Assembly: GCA_017544835.1 (NCBI GenBank)
Contig: JAFYDI010000033.1
Span: 1-38,831 of the forward strand
Source: Lachnospiraceae bacterium
GTDB lineage: Bacteria > Bacillota > Clostridia > Lachnospirales > Lachnospiraceae
DNA length: 38,831 nucleotides
Reading direction: 5' to 3'
Part shown: positions 1 to 8,663 of the stretch, piece after piece
How positions within the stretch are numbered: the stretch's first letter is position 1
Layout of the letters: every line of letters starts with the position of its first letter
The notes under the pieces: generated by a model
What the model was told of the DNA's origin: nothing
The model's input: only the letters and a program-made list of their open reading frames with translations
Database searches by the model: none
Made by a program: the position numbers and the translations under genes

Positions 1-457
1 CTTCTTCAGCTGTGGGCTGGATGAACATGTTCTTAACGAAGTGTGCCTGCCAAGCTACTTCCATGATGAAACGAACTGCCATACGAGTGTCAGCGTTAGC
101 ACCACAGAAAGCATCTACTACGAAAAGTCTCTTGTTAGAAAGTTCCTTCTTGGCAAGGTCCTTAACGGTAGCCCATACTTCTTCGCTCATGGGGTGGTTG
201 TCGTTCTTGTACTCCTCGGTGGTCCACCATACGGTGTCCTTGGAGTTAGCATCCATAACAATATATTTGTCTTTGGGTGAACGTCCGGTGTAGATACCTG
301 TCATAACGTTAACGGTATCAAGTTCGGTAACCTTACCTACTTCGAAACCTGTAAGACCGGCCTTGGTCTCTTCTTCGAACAAAAGCTCATAAGAAGGGTT
401 ATAAACGATTTCGGTGGTACCGGTAATACCGATCTGGGTTAAATCGATTTTTGCCAT
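1..457 (-). CDS. pckA: Phosphoenolpyruvate carboxykinase (ATP), 3'-truncated by the window edge
   Basis: Only the first 152 residues are in the window; the gene runs off the left edge. It catalyses the reversible ATP-dependent conversion of oxaloacetate to phosphoenolpyruvate plus CO2 in the cytoplasm. In anaerobes it often runs toward oxaloacetate and yields ATP. The visible part carries the family signature [15 protein letters not shown], where the arginine contacts oxaloacetate, followed by the conserved VDAFCGAN stretch and the start of the [12 protein letters not shown] block. The start at 457 is supported by an AAGGAGAA ribosome site 4-10 bases upstream and by a strong promoter just beyond it. 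It is probably monocistronic or the first gene of its unit. Oxaloacetate links it to the decarboxylase operon at 24488-29741. The family call is secure; completeness cannot be judged. Confidence 0.95.
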   Translation of the reverse strand, partial: MAKIDLTQIGITGTTEIVYNPSYELLFEEETKAGLTGFEVGKVTELDTVNVMTGIYTGRSPKDKYIVMDANSKDTVWWTTEEYKNDNHPMSEEVWATVKDLAKKELSNKRLFVVDAFCGANADTRMAVRFIMEVAWQAHFVKNMFIQPTAEE

Positions 458-507
458 ATTTGTTCTCCTTATATAAAAAATTTTGTTACTAAGTTCACAC
501 GCTGAAT

Positions 508-536
508 ATTATAATAAATGGGAATTACAAAATCAA
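508..536 (-). promoter_or_regulatory. Sigma-70-type promoter of pckA
   Basis: On the minus strand a TTGATT -35 box (531-536) is separated by exactly 17 bases from a perfect TATAAT -10 box (508-513). The predicted start near 501 gives a leader of about 45 bases. No terminator hairpin is visible between the upstream aminopeptidase stop and this promoter, so some read-through is possible. Confidence 0.75.
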
Positions 537-562
537 TAAAAATAAATTAAAATTTTGTCGAC

Positions 563-2356
563 TTACATAGGCGCGCATGCGTCTTTAAGCCACTCAAGCT
601 CATCTCCCTCAAAGAAAGAAGCCGTCTTGTCATATACATCTTTGTGATATGTGTTGATGCGCTCCACATCCTTCTCTGAAAGATACTTTCTGTCCAAAAG
701 TTCCTTATCAAGCGGTGCAAAAGTAAGATGCTCAAACTTCATGAACTGTCCGTCTGAATTCTCAACGTCCTTGCGGCACAAAATAATATTCTCTATTCTG
801 ATGCCGTGACTTCCGCCTACATATACGCCGGGTTCGTCGCTGACTATCATACCGTCTTCAAGAACCGCTTCTCTCATACCGTCAAGATATTTCCAGCGAA
901 TATTGTGAGGTCCCTCATGTACGTTCAAAATATATCCTACGCCGTGGCCGGTGCCGCACTTATAATCAATGCCAAGCTCCCACAAAGGAAGTCTTGCAAG
1001 AATATCCACGTTACGTCCGGTACAACCGTAAAGAAACTTCGCATCCGCAAGAGCAAGCATACCTGCCGCAGACTTAGAGTAATGAAGCTTCATCTCATCG
1101 GTAACAGGGCCGCAGGCAAATGTTCTGGTAACATCCGTTGTGCCCTTCATGTACTGTCCGCCGGAATCGATAAGAAGCATACCTTCAGGCTTAACAACGC
1201 TGTAGCTTTCAGGCGTTGCGCTGTAATGCATCATTGCCGCATTGGGTCCGTATCCGCTTATAGTAGGGAAAGAAAGCTCTATGAACCCGGGCACAGCCTT
1301 ACGAAGACTGTCAATATAATCAGCCGCCGAAAGCTCTGTAATCTCAATCTTACCGATGTTTTTCTTAAGCCAGTAATGGAACTTCGATACACATACCGAA
1401 TCTTCGATATAAGCCTCTTTAAGACGAGCTATCTCTGTCTCATTCTTAATCGCCTTCATAAGAGTCGAAGGATTGGCACTGTCGACCACTTCAGCCTTGG
1501 CACTAAGTGTCAGGAATGAAAGGTAGTTAACCTTCTTGGTATCAAGAAGAACCTTACCCTTAATCTCCACACTGTTTAAGAAATCAAATACATCCTCATA
1601 TTTCTTAAGGCTGATGCCGAATGATTCAAGATAATCGCGCACCTCATCGGTTGTCTCACTTTCCTGTAAGAACATAACCGCATCATTAAGAGTAATGTAC
1701 AAGTAAGAAAGCGCCACCGGATTACACTCAATATCATTCGCGCGCAAGTTGGTAATCCACATAATATCGTCAAGAGATGTAAGGAAGTGTGCCGAAGTCT
1801 CTTCTTCTTTCATCTTCTCACGAATTCTTGAAAGTTTGGAAGCTACGGACTCGCCCGCAACATCCTCGCTAAGTATAAATATCTTTGAAGAAGGAAGTGC
1901 GGGTCTGTCTTCCCACAAATCTCCGGCAATATCTATATTGCAAAGAAGCTTACCGTTCTTCTTATCTACAATTTTTTTAAGTTCCTTACCAAGCGAAGTG
2001 CTGAGTGCTCTTCCGTCAAAAGTAAGCGTTTCGCCATCCTTAAAGTTCTCCTTAAGGAACTCGCCCATGGTGGGAACACCCTTCTCTGCCATACGCATAA
2101 GGTCGATGCCCGAGCCTTCAAGTTCTCTCTCTGCCTGAATAAAGAATCTTCCGTCGGTCCACATCTTAGCTGCGTCTCTGCCTACCATCAGGAATGCATT
2201 CTCACCCGTAAATCCGTCAAAATGCTCTCTGACCTTATAATAATCGGCCACATATTCGGAACCGTGAAAATCGTCACTGGTGCAAAAGAACCAGTCTGCG
2301 CCAACCTCGGCCATCTTGACTCTTAAGGCAGCAATTCTTTCTGAAATTAAACTCAT
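563..2356 (-). CDS. pepP: Xaa-Pro aminopeptidase (aminopeptidase P, peptidase family M24B)
   Basis: This 597-residue protein is a long, three-domain aminopeptidase P, which removes an N-terminal residue preceding proline from peptides in the cytoplasm. Two creatinase-type N-terminal domains (about 1-300) precede a pita-bread catalytic domain (about 310-530) and a short C-terminal M24 domain. The five dinuclear-metal ligands can all be placed: Asp397 in LLIDSGG, Asp408 in GTTDVTRT, His471 in GTGHGVGY, Glu508 in SDEPG and Glu522 in IRIEN. The second histidine cluster NVHEGPHNIR is also present. It follows deoC by six bases, and its ribosome site GGAGG lies inside the last codons of deoC, so the two are probably translationally coupled. 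The length matches the eukaryote-like M24B form common in Clostridia rather than the short E. coli form. Confidence 0.93.
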   Translation of the reverse strand: MSLISERIAALRVKMAEVGADWFFCTSDDFHGSEYVADYYKVREHFDGFTGENAFLMVGRDAAKMWTDGRFFIQAERELEGSGIDLMRMAEKGVPTMGEFLKENFKDGETLTFDGRALSTSLGKELKKIVDKKNGKLLCNIDIAGDLWEDRPALPSSKIFILSEDVAGESVASKLSRIREKMKEEETSAHFLTSLDDIMWITNLRANDIECNPVALSYLYITLNDAVMFLQESETTDEVRDYLESFGISLKKYEDVFDFLNSVEIKGKVLLDTKKVNYLSFLTLSAKAEVVDSANPSTLMKAIKNETEIARLKEAYIEDSVCVSKFHYWLKKNIGKIEITELSAADYIDSLRKAVPGFIELSFPTISGYGPNAAMMHYSATPESYSVVKPEGMLLIDSGGQYMKGTTDVTRTFACGPVTDEMKLHYSKSAAGMLALADAKFLYGCTGRNVDILARLPLWELGIDYKCGTGHGVGYILNVHEGPHNIRWKYLDGMREAVLEDGMIVSDEPGVYVGGSHGIRIENIILCRKDVENSDGQFMKFEHLTFAPLDKELLDRKYLSEKDVERINTYHKDVYDKTASFFEGDELEWLKDACAPM

Positions 2357-2362
2357 TTTAGA

Positions 2363-3010
2363 TTAAGCCTCCAAAATCGAGATTGCGCTGGATGTACCGA
2401 GTCTGTCGGCACCAAGGCTTAAGAATGTTTCCATATCTTCTTTGGTACGGATACCGCCTGCAGCCTTAATCTTAACGTCGGGACCTATATGCTCTTTGAA
2501 AAGCTTAACATCATCAAAAGTTGCTCCGCCTGTACCAAAGCCTGTGGAAGTCTTGATATATTCAGCCTTGGCGCGTGTTACGCAACCGCAAAGCTTAATC
2601 TTCTCTTCATCGGTAAGATAGCAGGTCTCGATGATAACCTTTAAAATCTTGTCGCCGCAAGCTGCCTTGATAGTCTTGATTTCTTCTTCAATCTTATCAA
2701 AGTCACCGTTCTTGGCATCGTTGATGTTGATTACCATATCAACTTCGTTGGCGCCGTCCTTGATGGCTTCTTGAGCCTCTACTACCTTAGCTGCGGTTAC
2801 GGAATATCCGAGAGGGAATCCGATTACGGTACAGATGTTAAAGTCCTTACCGTACTTATCGTGAATTCTCTTAATATAACAAGGGGGAACGCATACGGAT
2901 GCAGTCTTATACTTAACCGCTTCGTCGCAAAGCTTAACGATATCCTCCCATGTGGCAAATGCCTTTAATTGTGTGTGATCTACATGACTGTACAATTCCT
3001 GTTTGGTCAT
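2363..3010 (-). CDS. deoC: Deoxyribose-phosphate aldolase
   Basis: The 215-residue TIM-barrel enzyme splits 2-deoxyribose-5-phosphate into glyceraldehyde-3-phosphate and acetaldehyde, in deoxynucleoside salvage. The Schiff-base lysine is Lys153 in EYIKTSTGFGTGGAT. The second active-site lysine is Lys182 in IKAAGGIRT, and the aspartate of NEVDMVIN (Asp91) is in place. Length is normal for the family. A perfect AAGGAGGATC ribosome site precedes the ATG at 3010. It lies between a small membrane protein gene upstream (36-base gap) and pepP downstream (6-base gap). No other deo genes are in the window, so its job here is probably general nucleoside or peptide scavenging alongside pepP. Confidence 0.96.
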   Translation of the reverse strand: MTKQELYSHVDHTQLKAFATWEDIVKLCDEAVKYKTASVCVPPCYIKRIHDKYGKDFNICTVIGFPLGYSVTAAKVVEAQEAIKDGANEVDMVININDAKNGDFDKIEEEIKTIKAACGDKILKVIIETCYLTDEEKIKLCGCVTRAKAEYIKTSTGFGTGGATFDDVKLFKEHIGPDVKIKAAGGIRTKEDMETFLSLGADRLGTSSAISILEA

Positions 3011-3046
3011 AGTTCTGATCCTCCTTTTCTAATCTTCTCTCATTAA

Positions 3047-3379
3047 TTAAAACAAATATTTATTCTGCGCCTTAACCGTGATTACCGCGTAGATAATAAG
3101 AACAACTATCGACCCCGCATTGGCGATAATATGAAACCAGTCATTGATGGGTCTGAAGTTCTCATATATAAGTACCGCGCTCAAAGCACAGATTAAAATA
3201 CCGAAAATCATATTCATCTTATACATATGATTGATGTAGCCCGGAATATCGTGCGCTCTCTCAAGCTTAATCTTGGCACTGAGTAACTGCTTGGGAATCT
3301 CTCCGCTTGCTTTCATCCTGACGTTCATATAGATAAGATAAAGTCCCCAGAAAAATATAAAAACGGTAATAGCTATCAT
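3047..3379 (-). CDS. Small three-helix membrane protein of unknown function
   Basis: I do not recognise this 110-residue protein. It has three hydrophobic segments, at about residues 1-19, 56-73 and 84-102. A charged loop (about 20-55) lies between the first and second, rich in Lys and Arg, and the C-terminus ends KAQNKYLF. Its ATG overlaps the stop codon of the upstream response-regulator gene (ATGA, four bases), and the ribosome site lies in that gene's last codons, so it is translationally coupled to the diguanylate cyclase. That suggests a partner or membrane anchor for the signalling protein, but this is only inference from position. Confidence 0.7.
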   Translation of the reverse strand: MIAITVFIFFWGLYLIYMNVRMKASGEIPKQLLSAKIKLERAHDIPGYINHMYKMNMIFGILICALSAVLIYENFRPINDWFHIIANAGSIVVLIIYAVITVKAQNKYLF

Positions 3380-4734
3380 TCGTTTCTCTCTTCCTTGTCG
3401 CTTAACATTTCTTCCATGTCATACTTAAGCAGAATATTCTGATCGTGGTTGGTCTCGTTCCAATTATCAAGTATACGCGAAACCGCAATCTGGCGGCTCT
3501 TTTCATCCGCATCAATTAAGATTACGATATACTGATTATTGGTATACCTTGCAGATACATCATTCTTACGAAGCGTTCCCCGTACACAATCCTCAAGTGT
3601 CCTCATCGCTTTAAGAAGGTGTCCTTCATCGGATTCCTTCTGCATGGTAAGATCCTTAAGCGTAAAAAGAATGAGCTGAATCTTGCTTGAAGTTCTTGAC
3701 ACGTAGCGCTTTAAAAATCTGTAAATGTTCTTAAAGCTGTTATATTCTACCTTGAAGGGTCCTTCTTCCTCGTCCCCTTCGTCTATGCCGCCCATCAAAT
3801 CCGAAAGGTCGATGGCTCCCTCGTCATTTGCCTTAAGATATGAATACTTCTCAGAAGCATCATAGAAATGAAAGCCCGACTTGCCGTTAGACTTGACGTA
3901 ATAGAGGGCTTTGTCGGCATTATTGTAAAGCTCGATAAAAGTCTTTCCGTCAAAAGGATATGCGGAAATACCCACAGAAACAGAGCTTGCGGAATTGTCA
4001 TTCTTAATAATACAAAGCTCCTGCTCCACTTCCTTGATTAACGACGCAACTCTTTCCTCAAGCATCTCGCGACCGTAGCAGTTATTAAGAAATACAGCGA
4101 ACTCATCTCCGCCGAGGCGAGCCACAATATCGTCCTTATGAACAAATCTGCTTAAGGTCTTGGCAAAAGAAACCAGTGCTTCATCACCTACAACATGGCC
4201 ATAATTGTCATTGATACCCTTGAAATTATCAAGGTCCATAATCATAAACGTACCGGTGGTATCGGGTGAAAGACTGTCAATCTGAGTCTGCATGTAGTTA
4301 CGGTTCCAAAGACCCGTAAGAGAATCTTCCATAGCGGCTCTCTTACTCTCTCTAATCTTCTCATCCTGAAAAAGTGCACGCTCGATTCTGCCTACCATAA
4401 CCTCGGGTTCATAAGGCTTTCTGATGAAATCGCAAGCCCCGAGTCTTAAACCCTTTAACTCGCTTTCATTCTCCGTATCGGCGGTAAGAAAGATAATCGG
4501 AATATCTTCAAAACCTCTTATCTCTTTAATCTTTTCAAATGTCTCATAGCCATCCATTCCAGGCATCTTAACGTCTAAAAGCACAAGATCGGGCTTAACC
4601 TTTGTAAGCATACTTAAAGCCTGTTCACCGGACTTGGCCATGGACAGTGAGTATTTGTTACGTAATATTTCCCCTAAACATTTAAGATTCGTCGTGACGT
4701 CATCAACGATCAGAATCTGCTTCTTAACCTTCAC
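3376..4734 (-). CDS. Response regulator with GGDEF diguanylate cyclase domain and a second degenerate GGDEF-like domain
   Basis: The 452-residue protein begins with a receiver domain (about 1-125): Asp11/Asp12 acidic pair, phospho-acceptor Asp54 in VLLDVKMPGMDG, Thr84, and Lys107 in FIRKPYEP. A catalytic GGDEF domain follows (about 135-290), with the metal-binding MDLDNFKGIND stretch and an intact GGDEF at 208-212. It should make cyclic di-GMP when phosphorylated. The RxxD inhibitory site is absent; HKDD occupies that place. The region 330-440 looks like a second, decayed GGDEF domain: RKNDVSARYTNNQYIVIL lines up with HKDDIVARLGGDEFAVFL, TNNQY replacing GGDEF. It probably starts at GTG 4734, behind an AGGGGAT-like site. 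It is 24 bases downstream of thrC and overlaps the next membrane protein gene. The cognate histidine kinase is not in the window. Confidence 0.9.
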   Translation of the reverse strand: MKVKKQILIVDDVTTNLKCLGEILRNKYSLSMAKSGEQALSMLTKVKPDLVLLDVKMPGMDGYETFEKIKEIRGFEDIPIIFLTADTENESELKGLRLGACDFIRKPYEPEVMVGRIERALFQDEKIRESKRAAMEDSLTGLWNRNYMQTQIDSLSPDTTGTFMIMDLDNFKGINDNYGHVVGDEALVSFAKTLSRFVHKDDIVARLGGDEFAVFLNNCYGREMLEERVASLIKEVEQELCIIKNDNSASSVSVGISAYPFDGKTFIELYNNADKALYYVKSNGKSGFHFYDASEKYSYLKANDEGAIDLSDLMGGIDEGDEEEGPFKVEYNSFKNIYRFLKRYVSRTSSKIQLILFTLKDLTMQKESDEGHLLKAMRTLEDCVRGTLRKNDVSARYTNNQYIVILIDADEKSRQIAVSRILDNWNETNHDQNILLKYDMEEMLSDKEERNE

Positions 4735-4758
4735 GATTGTAATATCCCCTGATTCTCT

Positions 4759-6243
4759 TTAGTTAATTCCGATGTTATCCATTACAAGCTTCTTCATGTC
4801 TGCGATTTCGCATACCGTGTCATGAACTACGGGTGAAGTACGAATCTCATTGATGGCATTAGGAATCTCAACATTGGCGGTCTTTGAAAGAACGTCGATA
4901 AGCTTAAAGTCGTCTTCTCTTTCATAGATCGGGTCGATGGCTTTCATTACGGAACGCGCGAACTTGAAAGGACTTGCGGTTGAAGCAATTACAGTCTTGG
5001 AGTGATCGCCTGTAGCCTTAACGTACTTATCGTAGGAAGCTGCGGCAACTGCCGTATGTGTATCGATTACATAGCCGGTCTCTTCGTAAAGGGACTTAAT
5101 CTTACGGCTGCAATCGTTCCAGTCCGCAAACTCGCCTACAAACTGATCTTTAACTTTGGCAAAAGAATCCTTTATGTCATAAATACCCTTTGTCTTAAGG
5201 GATTCCATAAGTTCTTTGTTCTTGGCTGAGTCACAACCTGTGGAGAGATAAATAAGTCTCTCAAGGTTAGACGAAATAAGTATATCCATTGAAGGAGAAT
5301 CAGTAAGGATAAACTCTCTGTTCTTGTCATATACGCCATCCTTGAAGAAGTCAAAAAGCACCTTGTTGTCATTGGATGCGCATATAAGCTTATTAACGGG
5401 AAGTCCCATGTTCTTGGCATAGAATGCGGCAAGGATGTTACCGAAGTTACCTGTGGGCACACAGATGTTAATCTTCTCGCCGTCCTTGATACGCTCTTCC
5501 TTGAGCAATTTAGCGTATGCGTATACGTAATATGCTATCTGAGGTACCAGTCTTCCGATGTTGATGGAGTTGGCGCTTGAGAATTGGAATCCGGCCTTGG
5601 CCATCTTGTCCTTAAGCTCGGTATCGTTAAAGAGTTCCTTAACCTTGGACTGGCAGTCGTCGAAGTTACCCTTAACACCGATAACCTTGGTGTTAGATTC
5701 CTTCTGGGTTACCATCTGAAGCTCCTGAACCTTGGATACACCACCCTTGGGATAGAATACGATGATTCTGGTGCCGGATACGCCTGCAAAGCCTGCAAGA
5801 GCTGCCTTACCGGTATCGCCGCTTGTAGCGGTAAGAATCACGATTTCCTTGTCAGATTTGTTCTTACGTGCTGCGGTTGTAAGTAAGTGAGGAAGAATGG
5901 AAAGCGCCATATCCTTAAATGCTATGGTCTTGCCGTGGAAAAGTTCAAGGTAATATGTACCCTCAGCCTCAACAAGAGGAGCAATCTCCTCAGTATCAAA
6001 CTTAGAGTCATAAGCCTTCTCAATACAGCTTTTAAGTTCTTCCTCTGTATAGTCAAAAAGAAAGTCCTTCATAACCGTGTATGCGGTTTCCTGATAGCTC
6101 ATTTCGCTTATCTCGCGAAGCGACTTGGAAAGCATCGGAATCTCACTTGGCACGAAAAGGCCGCCGTCATCGGAAAGTCCCTTTAAAACAGCTTCCGAAG
6201 CGGTGAGCTTAATGGAATTGTCTCTGGTACTTGTGTAGAACAT
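4759..6243 (-). CDS. thrC: Threonine synthase
   Basis: The 494-residue PLP enzyme converts O-phosphohomoserine to threonine. The PLP lysine is Lys110 in the LFHGKTIAFKDMALSI signature, and ATSGDTGKAAL supplies the phosphate-binding loop. The N-terminus (YTSTRDNS ... SDDGGLFVP) and length fit the longer fungal/proteobacterial-type threonine synthase rather than the shorter Bacillus form. The ATG at 6243 has an AGGAGA site, and a TTGACA/TATAGG promoter lies directly upstream. The response-regulator gene follows after 24 bases without a visible terminator, so thrC may head an operon running to pepP. Confidence 0.96.
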   Translation of the reverse strand: MFYTSTRDNSIKLTASEAVLKGLSDDGGLFVPSEIPMLSKSLREISEMSYQETAYTVMKDFLFDYTEEELKSCIEKAYDSKFDTEEIAPLVEAEGTYYLELFHGKTIAFKDMALSILPHLLTTAARKNKSDKEIVILTATSGDTGKAALAGFAGVSGTRIIVFYPKGGVSKVQELQMVTQKESNTKVIGVKGNFDDCQSKVKELFNDTELKDKMAKAGFQFSSANSINIGRLVPQIAYYVYAYAKLLKEERIKDGEKINICVPTGNFGNILAAFYAKNMGLPVNKLICASNDNKVLFDFFKDGVYDKNREFILTDSPSMDILISSNLERLIYLSTGCDSAKNKELMESLKTKGIYDIKDSFAKVKDQFVGEFADWNDCSRKIKSLYEETGYVIDTHTAVAAASYDKYVKATGDHSKTVIASTASPFKFARSVMKAIDPIYEREDDFKLIDVLSKTANVEIPNAINEIRTSPVVHDTVCEIADMKKLVMDNIGIN

Positions 6244-6278
6244 GAATGATTCTCCTAAAGATTAATATAATACTGGCT

Positions 6279-6307
6279 CCTATAAATGTAACCGATATCT
6301 CTGTCAA
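6279..6307 (-). promoter_or_regulatory. Promoter upstream of thrC
   Basis: A perfect TTGACA -35 (6302-6307) and a TATAGG -10 (6279-6284) are separated by 17 bases. The start point would be near 6272, giving a leader of about 28 bases with no room for a riboswitch. It sits immediately after the cstA terminator hairpin. Confidence 0.6.
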
Positions 6308-6323
6308 GTTCAAGGGCTAAAGC

Positions 6324-6352
6324 AAAAAACCCTTCGGGAAATCCGAAGGGTT
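6324..6352 (-). terminator. Rho-independent terminator of cstA
   Basis: A perfect 10-bp stem (AACCCTTCGG at 6328-6337 with CCGAAGGGTT at 6343-6352) closes a five-base loop. The six A residues at 6324-6329 give a U-tract on the minus strand. It begins 20 bases past the cstA stop codon. Confidence 0.9.
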
Positions 6353-6371
6353 CTTTGTACAAAATAACTAT

Positions 6372-8108
6372 TTATTTCTTCTTATTCTTAGCCTGAGCCG
6401 CGAAGGTCTTAACGCCCTGTACAATTAAGATAATTGCAAGAACGAACATTGCAGCTGCAAATACTAACTGGAACCAGTCGCCCCAAGCTGCTGTCTTATC
6501 GGGTACAAGGCCTGCGATAAGCTTGCAAAGACTTACAACCTTTGTAGCAAGGAATGTAAGTGTTGCGGCAAGCATGAATGCCATAGGGATAAAGAACATC
6601 TTGTTGTTCTTACCTACTTCACCGAGCCATGCAGCCACTGCCATAAGTGCGATACCTGCAAGGAGCTGGTTGGCAGCACCGAAAAGTCCCCAAATCTGGG
6701 AAAGGCTTAATCCACCAAGTACGCAACCGATAACAACCATAAGTGTTGTACCGAATAAAGGATGTGCAAGAAGCTTTCTTACACCCTTAGCGTCCTTCCA
6801 TGTATTCTCCTCGTCCTTAAGGAAAAGTTCGGAGAACATGAAACGTGAAAGTCTGGTACCTGTATCAAGGCTTGTAAGAGCGAATACAGATACTGCAAGG
6901 GTAAGTAATGCATAGATGGTCTTGTATACGCTTGTAGTATCAGAAGTTGAGAACATGGTAGCGATACCTGCTGCGAAATAGTTGGCAGGTGATGCGCCAA
7001 GTTCCTTGGCCTGATATTTGCTGAAAATCATACCAACCGCAATAAGAGCGATAATGCCGAGTGCGGATTCGATAAGCATTGAGCCGTAGCCGATAGCCTT
7101 GGCATTCTTCTCGTTGTCAAGCTGCTTACTGGATGTACCGGTAGAAATAAGCGAGTGGAAACCGGAACAAGCACCACATGCAACAGTAATGAACAATGCA
7201 GGGAAAAGGTTACCAAGTCCGTTACTCCAACCTGTGAAAGCAGGAATTTCAAACTTAGCATTGCCTGTAATTGCGCAAACGATAATACCAACAACAGCAA
7301 CCAACATCATAGCGTAAAGAAGGAAGCTTGAAAGGTAGTCTCTGGGCTGAAGCATAATCCATACAGGGATTAATGATGCAACGGCAATGTAAACACCGAT
7401 AACAATAATCCATGCGGTACGGTTCATTGCAAAACCAAAGTTAAGACCTACGATAACGGCAACAACGATACCTACGATACCGATTATGGTAGCGGGTAAT
7501 GTCTTAACGCCGCACTTGTTGGTAAGTACACCGTAGATAATTGCAAGAACGATGAATAAAAGTGAAATCATCGCAGTAGTCTGAGTACCTGTGGGACCTG
7601 CCACAAATCCGAAAGGTGCTGTCTCACCTTCGCCTACTACTGTAGCAAAGGTAGCTGCTACTACGTTAACGAAAGATGCGATAACAAGGATAAGCACAAG
7701 CAAAGCAAATACGATAAAGAGCTTCTTGGCCTTAGCGCCCATGGAATCTTTGATAATCTCACCGACTGATTTTCCGTCATGACGAATGGATGCGAAAAGC
7801 GAACCAAAGTCCTGAAGACCGCCAAAGAAAATACCACCGATAACACACCAAAGGAATACCGGTACCCAACCGAATACGGAAGCCTGAATAGGTCCGTTGA
7901 TGGGGCCTGCGCCTGCGATTGATGAAAAGTGATGGCCCATTAATACTGCGGGCTTGGCAGCCACGTAGTCAACGCCGTCTTCTTTCTCATAAGCAGGTGT
8001 CTTTTTGTTGGGGTCGATTCCCCACTGTTTTGCGAGCCATGAACCGTATGTTACATAGCCGATAACCAGCAAAACAATTGCCAAAAGAACAATTAATAAT
8101 GCAGTCAT
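6372..8108 (-). CDS. cstA: Carbon starvation protein CstA family transporter
   Basis: This 578-residue integral membrane protein belongs to the CstA/BtsT family of peptide or pyruvate transporters. The N-terminus contains the family signatures: a membrane segment, the DPNKKTPAYE stretch, then DGVDYVAAKPAVLMGHHFSSIAGAGPI, split here over residues about 46-72. Some 14-16 hydrophobic segments follow, with the conserved CGACSGFHSLISTGTSSKQL loop in the middle and a basic tail KNKKK. In other bacteria these proteins import peptides or pyruvate when carbon is scarce; the substrate cannot be read from sequence. The start at 8108 has an AAAGGAGAC site. The gene has its own terminator and appears monocistronic. 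I saw no catabolite-control site in its short upstream region. Confidence 0.93.
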   Translation of the reverse strand: MTALLIVLLAIVLLVIGYVTYGSWLAKQWGIDPNKKTPAYEKEDGVDYVAAKPAVLMGHHFSSIAGAGPINGPIQASVFGWVPVFLWCVIGGIFFGGLQDFGSLFASIRHDGKSVGEIIKDSMGAKAKKLFIVFALLVLILVIASFVNVVAATFATVVGEGETAPFGFVAGPTGTQTTAMISLLFIVLAIIYGVLTNKCGVKTLPATIIGIVGIVVAVIVGLNFGFAMNRTAWIIVIGVYIAVASLIPVWIMLQPRDYLSSFLLYAMMLVAVVGIIVCAITGNAKFEIPAFTGWSNGLGNLFPALFITVACGACSGFHSLISTGTSSKQLDNEKNAKAIGYGSMLIESALGIIALIAVGMIFSKYQAKELGASPANYFAAGIATMFSTSDTTSVYKTIYALLTLAVSVFALTSLDTGTRLSRFMFSELFLKDEENTWKDAKGVRKLLAHPLFGTTLMVVIGCVLGGLSLSQIWGLFGAANQLLAGIALMAVAAWLGEVGKNNKMFFIPMAFMLAATLTFLATKVVSLCKLIAGLVPDKTAAWGDWFQLVFAAAMFVLAIILIVQGVKTFAAQAKNKKK

Positions 8109-8174
8109 TTCTGTCTCCTTTTACTTATAAAAAGTATTGATAATGCCCGGTAAAAGGGATGCTGTCCCATGTAC

Positions 8175-8663
8175 CTATGTATTGTTAATGATCTTCTTAA
8201 GGTCGCTGCCGTGGCGGTTGTAGGCAACGGTTCCTTTAGATAAATCAATAGCAATCAACTTGTAATTGCTCCATCCGTAGATGGTCATAAAATAAGATTT
8301 GGAATGCTTAAGCTTCTTAATCATCTTAAAAGCATCTTCTTCAATCCTGTCCGCTATGATAACGAGAGTCACATCGGAATTGCGGTGTCCGGACTTAGGC
8401 ACTACCCTTGAAAGTCCTGTCTCCCAGGCGGTCCTGTCAAGTTCCAAAAGCTTTGTAACGGTTAAGTCTTCTTCCGTTGCAAAATATACATATTCGTTGG
8501 AATCCATTTCGGAAATCTTGGCTGACTTAATTAAAATATATTGCTCGTTATGTGATATAAAATCCGCTTCGGCCGCAAACGGCGGTGTTACGTCTTCTCT
8601 TCGTATGGTGTAATAGCGCGTGTAGGCTTTAAGTACGCTTTCTAACTTCTCTTCTTTGGTCAT
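8175..8663 (-). CDS. Conserved-looking hypothetical protein, translationally coupled to the gene upstream
   Basis: I do not recognise this soluble 162-residue protein. It has no signal peptide or membrane segment. The sequence reads as mixed alpha/beta: a charged N-terminal helix, a central strand-rich part around EADFISHNEQYILIKSAKI, and a C-terminal part with FMTIYGWSNYKLIAIDL. Its ATG overlaps the stop of the upstream gene by four bases (ATGA), which implies coupled synthesis and probably a shared function. It precedes cstA by 66 bases with only a weak hairpin between. No function is proposed. Confidence 0.7.
   Translation of the reverse strand: MTKEEKLESVLKAYTRYYTIRREDVTPPFAAEADFISHNEQYILIKSAKISEMDSNEYVYFATEEDLTVTKLLELDRTAWETGLSRVVPKSGHRNSDVTLVIIADRIEEDAFKMIKKLKHSKSYFMTIYGWSNYKLIAIDLSKGTVAYNRHGSDLKKIINNT

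Noticed and set aside
806-1519. 237-codon plus-strand open frame inside pepP
   Set aside because: It is antisense to the catalytic part of an intact M24 peptidase and has no ribosome site of its own.
8152-8168. Possible terminator GGGA-loop-TCCC with a U-run after the gene at 8175
   Set aside because: The stem is only four base pairs, too short to call.
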